Shown: positions 14,277 to 26,095 of the stretch, in pieces
Layout: every line of letters begins with the position of its first letter
How positions within the stretch are numbered: position 1 is the first letter of the stretch
The notes under the pieces: model-generated
What the model saw: only the letters and a program-made list of their open reading frames with translations
The model's database searches: none
Told to the model about the DNA's origin: nothing
Assembly: GCA_016124445.1 (NCBI GenBank)
Contig: WGNR01000004.1
Location: 1-64,000 of the forward strand
Origin: a bacterium
Lineage (GTDB): Bacteria > Planctomycetota > Planctomycetia > Pirellulales > Pirellulaceae
Direction of reading: 5' to 3'
Length of the DNA stretch: 64,000 nt
Translations under genes and position numbers: made by a program

Positions 14277-15485
14277 TCATACTTCGCTCTTTTCCGGTTC
14301 GGGTGGCGGGCTCCAGTTGGCACGAAGCCATAAGACCAATCCCCCCACCGTCGCCACCATCGCACAGCCTGCTAGTCCAATATAAGCCGACTGAAGATTG
14401 GAGTTCTCTCCGACCAGCCCGGCAGCGATCGCCCCGATTCCATTGCCCACTGCGAATGAAACCCCGTAACAAAGACTTCGTCGCGAACGCGGCGTGTACT
14501 TGGCAATCAAGCTGTTAAACACCGGCTGATGCATGAAGAAGACCATGCTCCACGCCGCCACGCACCACCACTTCCACTCGGGCGAAGCCATGCTCATGCC
14601 GATCAACAGCGGAATCGTGCCGCCGCAGATCATCATCAGTTGAACTTCCAACCGTTGCGGCTTGGCAATGTAACCTGCGAAAAACTGGCCGATGCACCCC
14701 AGAATCAACGAACTGGCTGCCAGAACGTTTCCGCCGATTTCCCCCTGGGTCTGGTAACCCAGCACCTGGCCATCGGAAAGGAAGCGAGGCAGAAAACTCA
14801 TCACCCCGTGATACGACAAGCCAATCGAAGCCGACATCACCAGCAGAATGCCGAAACTGGGCCAGTCTCCAAAGTCCTCGGCCGTCGTTTGCTGCTTGGG
14901 CGAAAAGACCCGTTCTGGCGATTTGAGCGTCAGGTAAACAAAGACGACTCCAACTGCCAGCGACATTACCGCCAGCAACGCATAAAACGCCTGCCAGGAA
15001 TGGGTCGTGGAAAGGACAACCGCAGCGATCAACGGTACTCCGCCGATTCCCATGGATCCGAACACCCCGTGCCAACCCAATACCTTAGGAAGCGTCTGCG
15101 GAGTCGTTTCATGCGAAAGAAGCGCGAGCCCGGCCGGGTGATAAATGCTGGCCATCACGCCCATCAGAAACATCGAGAGAAACAGCAGCGGAAGTCCCGG
15201 CAGCAAGATCGACGTCACGCAGCAAACCGCTCCGCCAATCAGGTACAAGGCCAACATACGTTTGGCGCCGTATCGGTCGACCAACCAGCCTGCCAACAGG
15301 GCACCAACGCCCCAAGGAAATCGCCAGACCGTTTGCAGCCAACCGGTCGTCGCCTGGCCGACATCGTATTGGGCGGCAATTGATTGCTCGACGCAGGGCA
15401 ACGAACCTTCCAGTACGTGCACCATGGCATGCGCCGCGCAGACCGCCAGAACCAAAATCAGAAACGTACTCGCAACGCGTTTCAC
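14277..15485 (-). CDS. MFS transporter
   Basis: 402 residues with about twelve membrane segments. The loop between helices 2 and 3 carries GWLVDRYGAKRML, the MFS signature. The central loop (about 190-210) is short and charged, as usual. It starts with a GTG whose first bases overlap the TGA stop of trpD (GTGA), so it is translationally coupled to trpD. The coupling hints at transport of a tryptophan-related or other metabolite, but no motif fixes the substrate. Confidence 0.9.
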   Translation of the reverse strand: MKRVASTFLILVLAVCAAHAMVHVLEGSLPCVEQSIAAQYDVGQATTGWLQTVWRFPWGVGALLAGWLVDRYGAKRMLALYLIGGAVCCVTSILLPGLPLLFLSMFLMGVMASIYHPAGLALLSHETTPQTLPKVLGWHGVFGSMGIGGVPLIAAVVLSTTHSWQAFYALLAVMSLAVGVVFVYLTLKSPERVFSPKQQTTAEDFGDWPSFGILLVMSASIGLSYHGVMSFLPRFLSDGQVLGYQTQGEIGGNVLAASSLILGCIGQFFAGYIAKPQRLEVQLMMICGGTIPLLIGMSMASPEWKWWCVAAWSMVFFMHQPVFNSLIAKYTPRSRRSLCYGVSFAVGNGIGAIAAGLVGENSNLQSAYIGLAGCAMVATVGGLVLWLRANWSPPPEPEKSEV

Positions 15486-16495
15486 CCGCGGCTGACCTCC
15501 GCCAGGTGAGCCAACGTCCGCTGGGCGGCTCCACTATCGATCGCCTCTTCGGCCAGGCGAGCACACCCGCTCAAACTTTCGTCCTTGCCGATCGTCCATA
15601 GAGCCGCCGCCGCATTGATAACGACAATCTCGCGTGCGCCGCTTGGTTCGCCTGCGAGAACTCGTTGGATCATCGCGGCGCTTTCTTCCGGACCATCGAC
15701 CAACATGTCTTGCTTATCGCGCTGCGTCAGTCCGAACTGTTCCGGCTGCCAAACGAGCGTCTGAAGATTTTCCGGCGTAGCAATCGTCACGTCGGTGGCA
15801 TCGCTCAACGTGACTTCATCCATACCGTCTCGACCAGTGACGAACACCGCCTTGGTAGTTCCCAGTTTTTGGAGCGCAAAGGCTAAAAGATCGCGATACT
15901 GTGGCTTGCCAACTCCCAATAGTTGATAAGGAGCATTCGCCGGATTGCAAAGCGGACCGAGCAGATTAAAGATGGTCGGCACGCCCAATTTCTTGCGGAC
16001 CGGGGCAACATGCTTCATCGAACCATGCATCAACGGGGCGAAGCAAAAACCAATTCCAACCTCGGCCAGGCACTTTTCGATGGTCGGCACGTCGGCCTCG
16101 ATATTGACCCCCAGCCGTGAGAGAACATCGGCGCTACCAGACTTGCTGGTAACGCTACGGTTGCCATGCTTGGCCACGGTAACGCCGGCGGCGGCAATTA
16201 CCAGGGCAGTCGCGGTACTGATATTGAACGTACCGCTGCAGTCCCCTCCGGTACCGCAAGTATCGATAAACTTCTCGGCAGGGGCTTTAATTTGGACCAT
16301 GTGCCCCCGCATGGCGGTCGCCGCGCCAGCGATCTCGTCGACCGAGGGTCCTTTGTCGTTCAACGCCAACAGCAGCGCGGCAATGTCGTCGTCGCTCCAA
16401 GTGCCCTCCATCATTTGCCCAATGGCTGCGGACATCTCTTCAAGCGCGAGATCGTTTCCCGACTGAACTTTTTGAATGACTTCGCGGTGCGACAA
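15482..16495 (-). CDS. trpD: Anthranilate phosphoribosyltransferase
   Basis: Joins anthranilate to PRPP in tryptophan synthesis. Visible family marks are DTCGTGGDCSGTFNISTA, KHGNRSVTSKSGSADVL and FNLLGPLCNPA. I prefer the TTG start at 16495 (MSHREVIQKV): it has a GGGGAG ribosome site eight bases upstream and gives 337 residues, the normal size, whereas the longer frame from a GTG at 16576 adds 27 unlike residues. It overlaps the MFS gene by four bases. No other trp gene is near. Confidence 0.93.
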   Translation of the reverse strand: MSHREVIQKVQSGNDLALEEMSAAIGQMMEGTWSDDDIAALLLALNDKGPSVDEIAGAATAMRGHMVQIKAPAEKFIDTCGTGGDCSGTFNISTATALVIAAAGVTVAKHGNRSVTSKSGSADVLSRLGVNIEADVPTIEKCLAEVGIGFCFAPLMHGSMKHVAPVRKKLGVPTIFNLLGPLCNPANAPYQLLGVGKPQYRDLLAFALQKLGTTKAVFVTGRDGMDEVTLSDATDVTIATPENLQTLVWQPEQFGLTQRDKQDMLVDGPEESAAMIQRVLAGEPSGAREIVVINAAAALWTIGKDESLSGCARLAEEAIDSGAAQRTLAHLAEVSRG

Positions 16496-16756
16496 CGGAT
16501 CGACTCCCCGGTTCGGAATGTGGTGCCAGGCACAAGTGGGCCATTTTAGTCGCCCAACTCTTTCCCTCCTACCCACGAAGCGACTGCCGCTGAGAGGAGA
16601 AACCTGCTATAACGACGAAAAAGTACTGTTCCCCTAGCACCGCTTGATTTGGTACGACGATTGAACCCAGGGGAAAATCAGGCCAAACGCCACGTCTAGC
16701 GGATGCCAACTTCCATTGATTGCTTCACGTCTTGAAGGCAGGAGGACCCGCACTAT

Positions 16757-17701
16757 ATGTCCAGGAAGGTCATTATCGACTGCGATCCGGGTATCGACGA
16801 CGCCGTGGCATTGATGATCGCGCTGTTCGATCCTCGCCTGGATGTCCTCGCCGTGACTTCCACTGCCGGCAACGTCAACGCCGACCAGGCCTTCACGAAT
16901 CTTCAGGCCCTGATCGAATGCCTCGATCCTCCACGACGCCCGCGCATTGCCATGGGGCCTGGTCCCCTTTCGGCCCCTCCGGTCGACTCTACCTTTTTGC
17001 ACGGCAGCGACGGCTTGGGGGAAATCCATCTGGAAGTCGCCAAGCTCCACCAGACTCATTCGGCCGAAAAACTGATCAGCGATGAATGCCGAGCCTTTCC
17101 GGAAGCAGTCACCATCTTGTGCCTGGGTCCGATGACCAACATCGCCAACTGCCTGCAGCGCGATCCGTCGTTTGCTTCCCACGTCGGACAGGTCGTCATC
17201 ATGGGAGGTTCGGTCAATGGGATCGGCAACGTCACCCCTTGCGCCGAGTTCAACTGCCACTTCGATGCTGAAAGTGCCCGACGGGTTCTCCATTCCAAAA
17301 CAACCAAGACAGTGGTGCCGCTGGACATTACCAGCCAGGTAATGTTCGGCATTGATCTTTTGGAACACATTCCCAAGGGAGACTCTCGCGTCTCGCAGCT
17401 GCTCAATCAGATCCTCCCCTTCTCGTTCCGTTCACATCGGCGGCACCTGGCTCAGGAAGGGATCAGCCTGGACGACGCGGTGGCCCTGATCGCGTTGTTG
17501 CAGCCTGAGCTATTCGAGTCGGTCCCGATGGCAGGCGACGTAGAAACCCAAGGCGATCTGACCTTGGGAGCCACCATTTTCGATCGTCGGACGGTCAAGA
17601 CATGGACCAACAACATGGAAGTGATAACCACCGTCGACGTGGCAGGCGTGCGAGACAGCATCCTCCGCGGAATCATCCAAGCGGCGAAAGCCACAATCTA
17701 A
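16757..17701 (+). CDS. Nucleoside hydrolase (IUNH family)
   Basis: 314 residues. The N-terminus carries DCDPGIDDAVAL, the calcium-binding aspartate cluster of inosine-uridine nucleoside hydrolases, and the central segment VVIMGGSVNGIGNVT and AEFNCHFDAESARRVL match the family. The C-terminal DDAVALIAL holds the last metal ligand. These enzymes cleave the N-glycosidic bond of ribonucleosides for salvage. Substrate choice among purine and pyrimidine nucleosides cannot be read from the sequence. Its 3' end faces the HtrA gene across repeat copy C. Confidence 0.94.
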   Translation: MSRKVIIDCDPGIDDAVALMIALFDPRLDVLAVTSTAGNVNADQAFTNLQALIECLDPPRRPRIAMGPGPLSAPPVDSTFLHGSDGLGEIHLEVAKLHQTHSAEKLISDECRAFPEAVTILCLGPMTNIANCLQRDPSFASHVGQVVIMGGSVNGIGNVTPCAEFNCHFDAESARRVLHSKTTKTVVPLDITSQVMFGIDLLEHIPKGDSRVSQLLNQILPFSFRSHRRHLAQEGISLDDAVALIALLQPELFESVPMAGDVETQGDLTLGATIFDRRTVKTWTNNMEVITTVDVAGVRDSILRGIIQAAKATI

Positions 17702-17710
17702 GACTTAGAC

Positions 17711-17808
17711 GTAGGGTGCGAGCAGCGAAGCGAATCGCACCAAGTGCGGCATCTACCTTCGAAAGAAGGTGCGATACGTTCCGCTTCGCGTCACTGCTCA
17801 CACCCTAG
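17711..17808 (+). repeat. Palindromic intergenic repeat, copy C
   Basis: A 98-bp element starting GTAGGGTGCGAGCAGCG and ending CACACCCTAG. It matches 8068-8166 over its whole length with scattered changes, and 129-225 in inverted orientation. It lies between convergent genes (nucleoside hydrolase and HtrA-like protease). Confidence 0.85.
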
Positions 17809-17828
17809 GCAGGTTTTTGGGTGCGAGC

Positions 17829-18923
17829 CTAGTTCTCGAAACTGCTGCGGGTCGTCAGACGGACCGTTTTCTGGATGAACTTTCCTTCGCGGTAGATCTG
17901 GAAACGAATTTCTTCGTCCAACGGGCAAAGGCTCACGATGTTGATCAGTTGCAGGTCGTCTTCTACTTCCTGGCCATAGAATCGGGTGATCACGTCTCCG
18001 ATTTCGATCTTCGCCGATTCGGCGGGCGAGCCTGGCGTGATCCCGCTAACCATCGCTCCGCGAGCTCGAAACAAACCGATCTTGGCTGCCTGAGCCGCGT
18101 TGAAATCCGCATCCATTCGCACACCAAAGAACGCCCGGGCAACTTGGCCGTTTTCAATCAACTGCTCGGCGACTCCCAAGGCTGCGTGAATCGGAATCGC
18201 AAAGCCAATTCCGTCGTTTCCGCCCGAGTTGCTGGCGATGGCGGTATTCAAGCCAATCACTTCGCCGCGCAAATTGATCAGCGGACCGCCGCTGTTACCA
18301 GGGTTGATGGCGGCATCGGTTTGAAAGAAGTTTTGCAGCTTCAGACCTTGGCGGCCCAATTGTAAGTTGCGTCGGCCCACCGCGCTGATGATGCCGTAGG
18401 TGACCGTCTGGCTCAGACCGAAAGGACTGCCGACGGCGAATACCTTTTCACCGACTTCGACCTGGGAACTATCGCCCACTTCGGCCGGCACGAGACGATC
18501 GGCGTCGACTTCGACCACCGCCACATCGGTATCGCGATCGGTAAGCACTCGCTTGGCTTTGATCAGGCGTCCGTCTTCCAGATAAATACGAATCCGCTCG
18601 ATCGGGGCCTGGTTGATTACGTGCCGATTGGTCAGCACGAAGAAACCGTCGTTGTGCTTGAAGATGATTCCGGCTCCTGCTTCCTCGACTTCTTTCGAAG
18701 AGGCAAAGCCGTTGCCGGCGGTCGTCGACTCGATATGGACGATCGAAGGCCGGACGTAGCGGACCACGCGTTTAAGATGATTCAGCTCGCGCTGCAGAAG
18801 GTCGGCCTCGGCCAAGATTTCTTCACGCAGCGAAGCTCGATCGGGTGGCTCGATCGTACGATCCTGCGAGTAGCCTACGCCAACAAAAACGAGAACGAGG
18901 CAGAGGGATAAAGAATTACGCAT
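17829..18923 (-). CDS. HtrA/DegP-like trypsin-type serine protease with one PDZ domain
   Basis: 364 residues with a signal peptide cleaved near residue 19 (GVGYSQ). The protease domain has His101 (LTNRHVI), Asp133 (DTDVAVVEVD) and Ser211 (INPGNSGGPL), so the catalytic triad is complete. A single PDZ domain follows (about 255-345, GVRMDADF to VEDDLQLIN). It is a periplasmic quality-control protease or chaperone of the S1C family. With only one PDZ domain it resembles DegS more than DegP, but it has no membrane anchor other than the signal segment. Confidence 0.93.
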   Translation of the reverse strand: MRNSLSLCLVLVFVGVGYSQDRTIEPPDRASLREEILAEADLLQRELNHLKRVVRYVRPSIVHIESTTAGNGFASSKEVEEAGAGIIFKHNDGFFVLTNRHVINQAPIERIRIYLEDGRLIKAKRVLTDRDTDVAVVEVDADRLVPAEVGDSSQVEVGEKVFAVGSPFGLSQTVTYGIISAVGRRNLQLGRQGLKLQNFFQTDAAINPGNSGGPLINLRGEVIGLNTAIASNSGGNDGIGFAIPIHAALGVAEQLIENGQVARAFFGVRMDADFNAAQAAKIGLFRARGAMVSGITPGSPAESAKIEIGDVITRFYGQEVEDDLQLINIVSLCPLDEEIRFQIYREGKFIQKTVRLTTRSSFEN

Positions 18924-19010
18924 AGCATCGATACCAAACCGGGGGAGTTGCCGGCGAAACCGAGCTTCGATATCGCCTCCCTAGTTAAATCGTGCTAGCA
19001 CCCGCCCGGT

Positions 19011-19046
19011 AAAAAGAAAAACGGGACGCTTTTGGACGCGTCCCGT
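19011..19046 (-). terminator. Intrinsic terminator of the DksA-like gene
   Basis: On the minus strand, a perfect nine-bp stem (19038-19046 with 19021-19029) is followed by TTTTCTTTTT. It stands 30 bases after the stop of the leftward zinc-finger gene. Confidence 0.85.
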
Positions 19047-19076
19047 GGAATGTATGCGGGTTGTAGCGGAAGTTCG

Positions 19077-19481
19077 CTACTTGACGGCTTGGGTGTCGTC
19101 GGTTTGCGCCCAGCTGACTCCGTCGGGGCCAAGTTCTTCCAACTCGCGCTGACATTTGATGCACAGAGTCGCGTAGGGAAGTGCCTGAAGGCGTGCGATT
19201 GGAATGGAGGTATTACAACCTTCGCATTCGCCGTATTTGCCTTCTTTGATCCGCTCCAGGGCGGTATCAATACTGGCCAACTCGCGGCTTTCGACTTCGG
19301 CCAACTGCGAACTGAGTTCGTCTTGGACTGAATCGAGGGCAAAGTCGACCACGTCACCCGAAGTTTGTTCGAGTTCCTTCAGCAGGCTCAAGTCTCCAGC
19401 CAATGCCTTACGGAGCGCATCGCGACGGCGAAGGAGGATCTCCTTCATCTTGCCGATAAACTCGTCTCTTGACCGTGCCAT
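19077..19481 (-). CDS. DksA/TraR-type C4 zinc-finger protein
   Basis: 134 residues. The N-terminal two thirds is helical and charged, and the zinc site is formed by CEGC (Cys86, Cys89) and CIKC (Cys107, Cys110). DksA-type proteins bind the secondary channel of RNA polymerase and tune transcription, often together with ppGpp. DksA has an acidic tip on its coiled coil; here the tip region reads SGDVVDFALDSVQDE, which keeps the DxxDxA-like pattern. It is a monocistronic gene with its own terminator. Confidence 0.92.
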   Translation of the reverse strand: MARSRDEFIGKMKEILLRRRDALRKALAGDLSLLKELEQTSGDVVDFALDSVQDELSSQLAEVESRELASIDTALERIKEGKYGECEGCNTSIPIARLQALPYATLCIKCQRELEELGPDGVSWAQTDDTQAVK

Positions 19482-20085
19482 GGTGTCACCTTAAGAGCAG
19501 GAAAGTCGTATTTTTAGCGATTCGTTTCGCCCCTGCCTAGTATTGGAATGGGCCGTTGCTACCGCATTTAACATGCTCCTCGCAACCCCCCTGATTGGCG
19601 GGCAAATCTTTCCGTCGTTTGACGTAACGAAACTATAGTACGCTGCCAGGATAGTAACCGAGAAAAATTTCCTAGGTTTCGCCATCCGGCCTGATTAAAC
19701 CAGAATTAACCTAATTCCATTCTATTCAACTACTTACACTGACAAGCCAGATACCTGGAAACGCACCTTACGACGACGGAAGTCCCCTCGAATTTGACTT
19801 CAAGACACTTTCCTCTTGCGAAAATCGCCCTGGTATGCTTGTTCGGACCAGATTCTAGCGCAATCGGATCATCGTCATTTTCCTTCTCAAACCCGATTGA
19901 AATTCGGTTATAGGGCCTATTTTTACCACTCGGCCCCTCACTCCCCTTCTTTTTGACCATCCCGTTGCTGTGAGCTATATCCCTTAGCGAATTAGGCGCT
20001 TACCTCCCTCCCTGGTGGCGATTTTCACCAGGCATCGAGCAGCCGTCAGCCGGTTCTCGATGGGTAACGAAGCAAAGAAATAACA
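19482..20085. other. Long AT-rich intergenic region between divergent genes
   Basis: About 600 bases between the leftward DksA-like gene and the rightward FHA gene. It is more AT-rich than its surroundings, especially 19610-19740. Short open frames exist here (for example 19730-19960 on the minus strand), but their composition does not look coding. I assume it holds both promoters; I cannot name boxes. Confidence 0.4.
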
Positions 20086-22401
20086 ATGGTCCACAACAAC
20101 GTCGCCGCCCCATCGTGTCGAGATTCCAAGCTCCTTGGAAATGCCGGCGCGCCGCTCGTACTGAAGGTCGCTGGGACCGAACGCGATGGACAGATCATCC
20201 GCGTTCATGCTCCCAAGTGCCTGGTCGGGTCAGGCGAAGGTTGCAACTTGCGTTTGATCGCAGCCGACGTTCAGCCGAAGCACTGCGTCATCTATCGCGG
20301 ACCCAGCGGGATGATCGTCAAATCGTGGACCCGAGATACCCGCGTCAACGGCAGTACGATCTCCGAAGCCTGGCTACGGATCGGCGATCTGCTAAGTCTC
20401 GGCAGTTTGAGCTTCGAGGTTTTGCCAGACGAAACGACCGCTTCGCCTGTTACGAAACCGACTATCGAAAGGCATTCGAGTCGAGCCGTTCGCCGCAAAT
20501 CGAATCGGCGAATCCGCAATCTGCTGGATGTCGTTCGCCAGCAAAAGAATTCCTTTGAATCGCTCCAGGCCAAGCTCGACCATACCGAGTCGCTGGTCGA
20601 CGACCTGATGTCGCGCGACGGCGATCCGCAATCGGCCCAACCGTCGACCGAGACCGAGCCCAACGCTGAGCGTGCCCATCGTCGCAAACGAGGCAACGAT
20701 CGCGTGCGCCTGTTGCTGGGGCATATTCGCGAGTTGATTTCGACCAACGAAGAACTTCAAGCCGAACTGCGCGAACAGCTGGAAATCAAGCAAAACCAGC
20801 TCAACGATATTCGTCGCGAACTGGCCCAATCAGCCGACGCCACCGAACAGGAACGAGCTCAACAACGACGCCTGGAATCTGAACTAGGCGATGCCCAGGA
20901 AATGATCGAGCATCTCCAGCAGCAGGCCGTGGAGCTCGAGACGCGCGAAACTGAATTGCGTGATCAATGGACAACATCACGAAAGCATAGCAACGGGCGC
21001 GTCCGGTCGCTGCTTTCTCACCTGCGAACGATGCGCGATGCATTGACCGCGGCCCAGTCGCGGCCCGGCCGGTCGCAGGAAAAAGGAGGCAACGGTGCTG
21101 TTTCGAGGCTGACCGAATTGCGTCTGGCCTACGACGATGCCGCGCGCGAGCTGCAAGAAAACCGGGACAGCCTGAAAGAGACTCAAAGCGAGCTGGCCTG
21201 GTCGCTTGAGGAATTAGAGCAAAGCCAACAACACTCGGAAGAACTCAATCAAAAGATTGCCGCGTTGGAACACGCATTGGCGGAAGCTCGCGAGGCTGAG
21301 AGCGTCAAACCGTCTGCCGATCAAGAAGAAACGCTGGCCCAGCTTCGAAAGCAACTTGATACGGCCGCGTCGCAGGAAGATCAGCTTCGCGACGAACTGA
21401 ACGAACTGCGTCAGCAAAATGAGCAGCTTCAGCAAACGATCTCCGAGCAGCAACAAATCGAGCAAGACTGGAAAACGCAGCTTGCAGACGCTCAGCAGCA
21501 GTGCGCCACGATTCGCGAACAGTTGGAGGCCCAGCGCGAAGCGGCCGATGCCCGTCGACCAGCGGATTCCGATCTCGAAGAGTCGGAAGAGCAGGCCATG
21601 GAACATCTGCGTTCAATGGGCATTCTGCGCGAAGCTGAATCGAGCCATCCGTTCGAGAAGGAGGCGAACGAACCGGCCGAAGAGACTCGCGCCGTTGATC
21701 CCAACACGGGGCTGACCAGCTCCCTCAATTTCCAGTTTCCCGAAGAAACCGAAGAAGAGTCGTCCGCCGAGTTGCCGTCGCAAGGCGAAGCATTGCCAGA
21801 AGAACCTGCTGCCGAGGTGAAATCATCTCCTGAAGCTTCGGACGACGACACTTCCATCGACGACTACATGCAGAACCTGTTGGCCCGCATGCGGGCCAAG
21901 AGTGGCACCTCGTCGCTGACACCATCGGCCGATCCGCCCAAAGCGGCTGAGCCTAAACCGGCAGAAGTTAAAGAAGTCGCCCGAGAGGAAGAGAAGTTCG
22001 ATCCGCTTCCTGACGAAGAGTTCCGCCCCTCGCACATCGCGCCGGAACAAACGTCCGATATTCGCAAGCTGCGAGAACTAGCGAACGAGACCGCGAAAGC
22101 GGCGATCGATTCCGCCACACTCAACCGTTGGGAATCGCTCTGCAAGTCGAAGCTGATCGTTTCGATGGCAGCTCTAGGCTCTGGATTGTGGCTGCACTAT
22201 CTGTCGCCCAGTTACATGAGCCTGTCGTTCATGAGTGCCTGCATGGCGTACGTCATTACTGTTTTCTGGTGGCTTCAGTCAGCGGTGATTTACCAGCACG
22301 TGAAGAAGAATCGTCGCGAGCGATTGGAAAAACGCTTCAACGACGAGATCATCGCGCCGCATGGCCTGTCCGTTCCAAGCAGCGAAGAGCATTCGAAATA
22401 A
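20086..22401 (+). CDS. FHA-domain protein with long coiled coil and C-terminal membrane anchor
   Basis: 771 residues. Residues about 25-115 form an FHA domain (CLVGSGEGCNLRLIAADVQP, then HCVIYRG and RVNGSTI), which binds phosphothreonine. Residues about 160-520 are almost entirely charged and heptad-like, a very long coiled coil. An acidic, Ser- and Pro-rich linker follows (520-680), then two hydrophobic segments near the C-terminus (LIVSMAALGSGLWLHYL and SLSFMSACMAYVITVFWWL). The protein is probably anchored in the cytoplasmic membrane with the FHA domain far out in the cytoplasm. The role is unknown; a scaffold read by Ser/Thr kinases is a reasonable guess. Confidence 0.88.
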   Translation: MVHNNVAAPSCRDSKLLGNAGAPLVLKVAGTERDGQIIRVHAPKCLVGSGEGCNLRLIAADVQPKHCVIYRGPSGMIVKSWTRDTRVNGSTISEAWLRIGDLLSLGSLSFEVLPDETTASPVTKPTIERHSSRAVRRKSNRRIRNLLDVVRQQKNSFESLQAKLDHTESLVDDLMSRDGDPQSAQPSTETEPNAERAHRRKRGNDRVRLLLGHIRELISTNEELQAELREQLEIKQNQLNDIRRELAQSADATEQERAQQRRLESELGDAQEMIEHLQQQAVELETRETELRDQWTTSRKHSNGRVRSLLSHLRTMRDALTAAQSRPGRSQEKGGNGAVSRLTELRLAYDDAARELQENRDSLKETQSELAWSLEELEQSQQHSEELNQKIAALEHALAEAREAESVKPSADQEETLAQLRKQLDTAASQEDQLRDELNELRQQNEQLQQTISEQQQIEQDWKTQLADAQQQCATIREQLEAQREAADARRPADSDLEESEEQAMEHLRSMGILREAESSHPFEKEANEPAEETRAVDPNTGLTSSLNFQFPEETEEESSAELPSQGEALPEEPAAEVKSSPEASDDDTSIDDYMQNLLARMRAKSGTSSLTPSADPPKAAEPKPAEVKEVAREEEKFDPLPDEEFRPSHIAPEQTSDIRKLRELANETAKAAIDSATLNRWESLCKSKLIVSMAALGSGLWLHYLSPSYMSLSFMSACMAYVITVFWWLQSAVIYQHVKKNRRERLEKRFNDEIIAPHGLSVPSSEEHSK

Positions 22402-22415
22402 GCCGCAGCAGCTTA

Positions 22416-23762
22416 TTACGCCCGAATATCACTGATGGTGCCGTTGCTGTCGGCAAACTCGTCGATCTCCAGACCCAATAGCTGAGCTTGGGTCAACCAA
22501 AGATTGGCCAGCGGAGTTCCTTCAGGCATGTTGACATGCTGCCCCGCTTTGACGCGACGGCCTCCCCCTGCCACGACAATCGGAAGATCGTTGTACTGAT
22601 GCGTCGAGCCGTCACCCAAGCCAGATCCATAGGTGAAGAGCGTATTGTCCAATAACGTCGAACCATCTCCTTCGACGATTCGATCCATCTTGTCGACCAG
22701 GTAAACGAACTGTTCCATGTGGAAGCGATCGACCTTCAATAGATCGTCAATCATCTTTGTCTGGTTGTGCGACATCTGGTGATGGCTGCGAGGGTTGTCA
22801 AACAGGCTTTCGTACATGAACGGCGTATCCCAGCGTTCTGGACCGATCATGAAAGTCGCGACGTTGGTTAATCCCGTTTGCAGAGCGATCACCATCAAAT
22901 CGCCCATCAGGCGAATGTATTCCCCGCGAGGCAGATGAGCTTCCGGCGGTTCTTCCAGATCGACCTTGGCTAGTTCGCTGCGCATCGCTTCGAGACGATC
23001 CATCTGTAGTTCGATTGCCCGGATCGAATCAAAATACTCGGCGAACTTATGCCGATCGCTATAGCCGAGCGACTTCGTCAGGCTCTTGGCGTCTTCCAGA
23101 ACCAGGTCGGTAATGTCGCGGTATCGATCGATATCCTGCGTCGAGAACAACCGCCGATACATCTTCCGTGGATCGCGCACCGAAGGAGCCAGGTGCCCGG
23201 TGCCATACCAGGAGATGTTATCGAAGTAAATCGACTCTTTGTTATCGCGGTGACTGTTGCAACTGAACTCGAGCGTGCGGAACGGCGTCTCGCCGCCGAT
23301 TTGATCCGCGACGATATGGTCCAGCGTGCGATCCAGCGGCCAAGCCGTTCCTTCAATCGTGTATGGTTTGGCACTGCTCAAATAGCACGAAGCACACTGG
23401 GCGTGGACGTCGGTTCCTTGCTGAAACGTACGATCCATCCCGGTGATCAGGTTGACCTTATCCTTGAATAGCTCCAGCGGCTGGAGCGTAGGTGTCAGCG
23501 AATCGAGCCGTTTGACGCTGAAGTTCGGGTCTTGCTTGTCCAGCGACTTCATCACGTTGCCCAAGTTCCCTTTGGGAATGATGCTATTTTGTTCGCCAGG
23601 AAAAAAGCCTCGACGCACGACCCCGATCGGTACGTAGTAATGGGCCATCCGCAAAGGGGTTTTCCGCGGCGCGGCAGCCCCCAGGCTGCTCATCGCAGGC
23701 AGCGCCAGCATCGCGCCTCCGATGCCGCGAAGAAAATGTCGACGATCGATCGAATGCGTCAT
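22416..23762 (-). CDS. DUF1552-domain secreted protein
   Basis: 448 residues. It begins with a twin-arginine signal (IDRRHFLRGIGGAMLALPA), followed by the DUF1552 region with GMDRTFQQGTDVHAQCASCY and, near the end, TYGSGLGDGSTHQYNDLPI. DUF1552 proteins are a hallmark of planctomycetes and are usually paired with a DUF1592 cytochrome-like protein, as here: the gene starts 19 bases after the stop of its partner. The late segment resembles the alkaline-phosphatase-like DUF1501 fold. Function unproven; export by the Tat system suggests a folded or cofactor-containing protein. Confidence 0.93.
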   Translation of the reverse strand: MTHSIDRRHFLRGIGGAMLALPAMSSLGAAAPRKTPLRMAHYYVPIGVVRRGFFPGEQNSIIPKGNLGNVMKSLDKQDPNFSVKRLDSLTPTLQPLELFKDKVNLITGMDRTFQQGTDVHAQCASCYLSSAKPYTIEGTAWPLDRTLDHIVADQIGGETPFRTLEFSCNSHRDNKESIYFDNISWYGTGHLAPSVRDPRKMYRRLFSTQDIDRYRDITDLVLEDAKSLTKSLGYSDRHKFAEYFDSIRAIELQMDRLEAMRSELAKVDLEEPPEAHLPRGEYIRLMGDLMVIALQTGLTNVATFMIGPERWDTPFMYESLFDNPRSHHQMSHNQTKMIDDLLKVDRFHMEQFVYLVDKMDRIVEGDGSTLLDNTLFTYGSGLGDGSTHQYNDLPIVVAGGGRRVKAGQHVNMPEGTPLANLWLTQAQLLGLEIDEFADSNGTISDIRA

Positions 23763-23781
23763 GATTTCACCACTAAGAATT

Positions 23782-25893
<2,112 letters not shown>

Positions 25894-26095
25894 GCGGAAA
25901 AGGAAACCTCCTAAGGGAAATGCCAGGCAGCAGGCACATTTGGGAGGAAGTGCAGGCAGGATCGAAAGACGGGGTAATATCTTGTGGGTTCCAATCGGCC
26001 CCCACTTATCGATTTATACCAGAAAGCAGCCCATTCAACCAATTTTTCCGGGAAATCGGTTCTATTTCATTGCAGATCCGGCCTAATCAGCGCGA

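Noticed and set aside
19730..19960. A 76-codon minus-strand frame in the long intergenic region
   Set aside because: No ribosome site and no coding-like composition; it lies in AT-rich DNA.
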